Shown here piece by piece: positions 60,761 through 64,000 of a stretch of DNA of 64,000 nucleotides (position 1 is its first letter; every line of letters starts with the position of its first letter). The notes under the pieces are model-generated. The model searched no databases and was not told where the DNA came from. It worked only from the letters and a program-made list of their open reading frames with translations. The DNA comes from Eretmocerus hayati (taxonomy: Eukaryota; Arthropoda; Insecta; Hymenoptera; Aphelinidae). Both the position numbers and the translations under genes were made by a program. The stretch is taken from NCBI GenBank assembly GCA_029851415.1, contig CM056744.1:99047338-99111337 (forward strand), read 5' to 3'.

Positions 60761-60844
60761 AACTTACAGAACTAATATGGCGGCATTATGTGAAAGCAAT
60801 ATATATTGCTTTCACATAATGCCGCCATATTAGTTCTGTAAGTT
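60761..60844. repeat. perfect 84-bp palindrome
   Basis: Two exact 42-base arms with no spacer. The arm runs AACTTACAGAACTAATATGG, then CGGCATTATGTGAAAGCAAT and AT. The flanking arms of the larger repeat are far more diverged. Confidence 0.95.
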
Positions 60845-61826
60845 TTAGATGCAGTCATTGAAATTTCGTTCACATCAATATTCGTTGGGATGGAAATGAT
60901 GTTCTTGTGAAAATCCGTTCATAAAACAGAAGCTAATTGAGATGTAACAACTTAGACTCCACCAATAGATTCCTGAGAAATCCCAGGTCAGGTATGTGCT
61001 TGCCATACGAGTTATTTCACTATCTTTTAACAGCATTTTTGTTCACTCATTTAATGTAATGTTTCTATCTGAACAAGAAAGTATTCTTGTGATTTCTCGA
61101 AATTATCGATATTTTTTGAGTATTGAGGCATTTTAGCAAGAAAATTCAGATTTTTGCCTCTAATTAATGTATCTAGTCGCCTAGAATTTGATAGATCGGT
61201 CTGCACATTTTTTTGGGGGGTATTTTCTATCGTTTCGAACGAAATGTCGAATGGGTTTGGCGATCGGGCGAAGGGGCCGAAAACCAGAAGACAAAATCGG
61301 CCGAAAAATTTTTTTTTGGAAAACTGAGTACGCCATCGTTTCTAGATTGAGAAAATACATATGAAGCCAGAACTTCAGCCCTCCATGATTTTTCAGACCA
61401 GACTCCAGAATTTGGGTGGGACCTCCTCTTAAATTCCAATCAAAACTCTGTCTTAGCTGAGCTGCAACTCTAAAAATACATTCATCTCGAAAATGCAATA
61501 TAAAACGTTAAGTTAGTCGTCATTGTTCACACGTATGTATGTACATACGTATCAATCAGGGTTTCATCAGTTATCAACTTTAGAAAGTTGGTAGCAGCAG
61601 ACGACGATTAGGGAGAAGTGTTGACAATTGAAGATCGAACTTGGACGGCAAAGTTAGGGCAGTGGTTGGGTTTGGGTAGCTTTTCTTAGATCAAGTTATT
61701 TTAACGAGAAAACATTCACCAGTCGCAGCAAATATCGGCATAATATCACTATTTGAGTACATTGAGTAGTCTTATATGCTGATGAAAATTTGCATCCTTT
61801 TTGGACTGTCAATAGTTGTATTCAAA

Positions 61827-62689
61827 ATGTTCAATCTCACACAAGAAAAAATTGTTATTGCCTTCATGATTGAACACTCTGAAGTAGGAAAAGGACATCA
61901 GACGAGTCTAGGTCCAAATGGAAAAATATTGTACAGACAATTACTTGATCGATTGCTCGCAGATGTAAATTGTGCTGGACCACCGATGACATTGGAGCAA
62001 CTGAGGAATGTATGTATGGCCCATTTCTGACAGTACAATGTGGAATTAAATCTAGAGATGCATGTCAATTGATGATGAGAAAGTGAGTATGGAACCTTTG
62101 ATACGTTTCATTTGCAATTGTCTGAAATGTCTGTTGGCGATACAAAAATATTAATAATTGGCTCGTTATATCCAAATCTACTATAGTTTGGGTGAAATTG
62201 AAATTTTTACTCTGCACACTGCACTTGTTGATGTTCACCCATTAAACTCCACCATTTACTTACAGTTATCAACAGATCAGAGGTACTACATTAATGTTAG
62301 CTTCGTTGGGCACTGAATGAACTCAACCCTCAATGAGTCTTATAGGCCTCTCTCCCTTGAATAATTGATGAGACGTCTCCTAGTGTACACTCAATATATA
62401 CTGAGCTAAGCAATGTAATTCTGACCCACAGGCATGGACAGCGAGGAAATTGGATGCAAAAGATAGAATGGTGGAGCACAGAAAGCAGAAAAAGAAAACA
62501 GGGAACATGCGAATGACTGCTGTTCTAACAGAACAGGAGGAGGCCATATGCAAGCTGTTCAAAGATTTTGCGCTGCCACTTTTTTTGGATGAAAATTTTG
62601 GCTTCGGACTCAAAAGCAAGTTAACCATTGATGAGTATGTGTTACTCCACGAATATAGTATACATCAGATAACATGCTGGCACAGATGA
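61827..62689 (+). CDS. Myb/SANT-like DNA-binding protein, probable Harbinger partner
   Basis: Two exons, 61827-62009 and 62432-62689, joined in phase 0 at AAT|gtatgt and cccacag|GCA, giving about 146 aa. The first exon reads FNLTQEKIVIAFMIEHSEV, LLDRLLADVN and PPMTLEQLRN. The second continues AWTARKLDAKDRMVEHRKQ, KKKTGN and LTEQEEAI. Hydrophobic spacing and the T-x-E-Q-L/W, W, K-rich, TGN order resemble the Myb/SANT-like proteins that pair with PIF/Harbinger transposases. It is divergent from the transposase, as expected for such a pair. An in-frame ATG at 61776 is an alternative start. The C-terminal end could be spliced further. Assignment is by pattern only. Confidence 0.6.
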
Positions 62690-64000
62690 GCACAATCTGA
62701 ATGTCATATAGGGTCATGAATCTAACTTGCAAGTTTAGTGACTAGTATTGAAAATCATGTGAACCAACTTCAAGGAATATTGCACGGTTGAAGTAAATCT
62801 GCTGGACTGTGAAAATGTATTGATGAGAAGGGTGTTTGCGACATGCAGTATAATGAGATGAGCCTCATAAATACTGGCTTATTGATATAAAGTTGTATAA
62901 TTTACTAGCTTGTTGGCCTCCCAAATTCAACTGTGTTCAAAAATGCAGTTATGTTGATTTTGTTCCCTTGTATACTCATGTATTATCATTAGAAAATATT
63001 TTACCACTTTCAAGTGCACAATGAATGACAAATCTCCTAGTAAGAATACTTGTAGAAAATTGATGATTATAGCAAGCGATGTCAGATCACACTTGGTCAA
63101 CTTCTTACCTAGGGAATTGATTCTTACAGGACAGATTCTTTCTTATGAATCTGAATAAGCTTCTTTGTAATGGCCATATGAACCGATCACTTAATACGTA
63201 TTCTTTCTCTTCAATTTTTGAGACGTTTGTAGCCTGGAACAAATAATTTTGGTGAGACTTGAAAAGTTTTAAGCATGTTGTATCCATGTTGTATCAAAAC
63301 ATACATGAATTAAGAGGTTACCTGATGTCTTCATAAGTGATACCGATACAATCACTTATAGATATTTATAGCAATTTAGAGCCACATCACCAATTACTTC
63401 CCGTTGATACACCTGTGCTGTTACACAGATGGGAAACAAGCTCTTGAAATCAGATTTTACATTACTATCACAAGATATGACCTTGATGCAGTTTGCTTCA
63501 GCGAGAAGCTCGTCAGTTCGCTACATGAGTGCCTAATAATAGGTTGGGCCGGTTGGGGAAGCTTTGGCATAGTCAGATGTTGGATATAGCAATAATAAGG
63601 AAAAAAGAGCGAAAAATTCCGCATTCTATCATAATCAATCAAACTTTCAGCTTGTTCAGGAGCAAGATCATTTTTGCTATTTTAGCAATCATTTTTTTTT
63701 TTCATGCGGCATCAGTGTTTGCTTTGTATTCGAAAATCAAAATTCGAATACTTTTATAAAAGTTTAGAAATAATCACCCATGTGAAAAACGACCAAGCCC
63801 AATGATAGGTCAATCTCTGGATCTGGAAGACGAATCGACACAGGATTGGTCGATTTTGCGAATTTTTAAATTGAAGCCGACCATGCATGCGCATTGGCTT
63901 GGCGCTTCTTATAGCAGACCGCAACTGCAAATTACAAAGGCAACGGGCGCTAGCTCGAATGCTCGGTCATCGACGACTCAATGGTTAGTTTTGCTGAGTT
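62690..64000. other. no gene seen
   Basis: AT-rich flank downstream of the Myb-like gene. The last 150 bases are richer in CpG. No exon, terminal inverted repeat or target duplication for the Harbinger pair was found here. Confidence 0.4.

Larger units (their letters stand above)
59740..61500. repeat. imperfect inverted repeat between the divergent Harbinger genes
   Basis: The left arm (about 59740-60760) and right arm (about 60845-61500) are diverged inverted copies. Examples are GAATTTTCTTGCTAATATGC near 60337 with its complement near 61140, and ACGATGGCG near 60135 with its complement near 61335. CCCGATCGCC and CACAAGAATACTT are also shared. Arm lengths differ, partly because a 219-bp TTAA element lies in the left arm. 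A perfect 84-bp palindrome lies near the axis. It could be a foldback element or a duplicated control region. Confidence 0.8.

Noticed and set aside
1..64000. CRISPR array, bacterial operon or prophage
   Set aside because: No regularly spaced short repeats with unique spacers, no Shine-Dalgarno-led dense genes; spliced genes and MITEs show this is eukaryotic DNA.

Overview
The window is AT-rich eukaryotic DNA with spliced genes, long introns, microsatellites and many transposable elements. The one clear host gene encodes a fatty-acid elongase whose protein looks like insect ELOVL proteins. I therefore infer an arthropod, most likely an insect; the sequence alone does not settle the order. All exon models below come from reading splice sites and reading phase by eye.

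1-9.8 kb: no gene seen; a few hairpins, a poly-T tract and two small TA-flanked elements. 9.8-21.3 kb: a complete five-coding-exon ELOVL-type elongase on the minus strand (336 aa). It has all four family motifs and a C-terminal KKxx ER-retrieval signal. Its introns hold MITEs, a (CA)n tract and a decayed partial duplicate of exon 2. 21.3-34 kb: upstream or intergenic DNA with several 0.25-1.7 kb elements carrying recurrent internal phrases, and a tRNA-derived SINE with an 11-bp target duplication.

34-54 kb: dense with non-autonomous elements. There are three copies of a TTAA-flanked MITE. One copy holds a hAT-like MITE with an 8-bp duplication, and another holds a second TTAA-flanked MITE. 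A 4.08-kb LTR element (43664-47747) has LTRs that look identical and a single 431-codon ORF with no recognisable polymerase. Also present are a 1.26-kb TA-flanked element, a 1.08-kb long-TIR foldback, and further TTAA elements.

57.4-62.7 kb: a PIF/Harbinger pair. A six-exon HARBI1-like transposase with its D, D and E residues present lies on the minus strand. A divergent two-exon Myb/SANT-like gene lies on the plus strand. The 2.5-kb gap between them is largely an imperfect inverted repeat with a perfect 84-bp palindrome near its centre. This is the most unusual architecture in the window. The elongase would act in ER fatty-acid elongation; the Harbinger pair would, by family analogy, act together as nuclease plus DNA-binding import partner.
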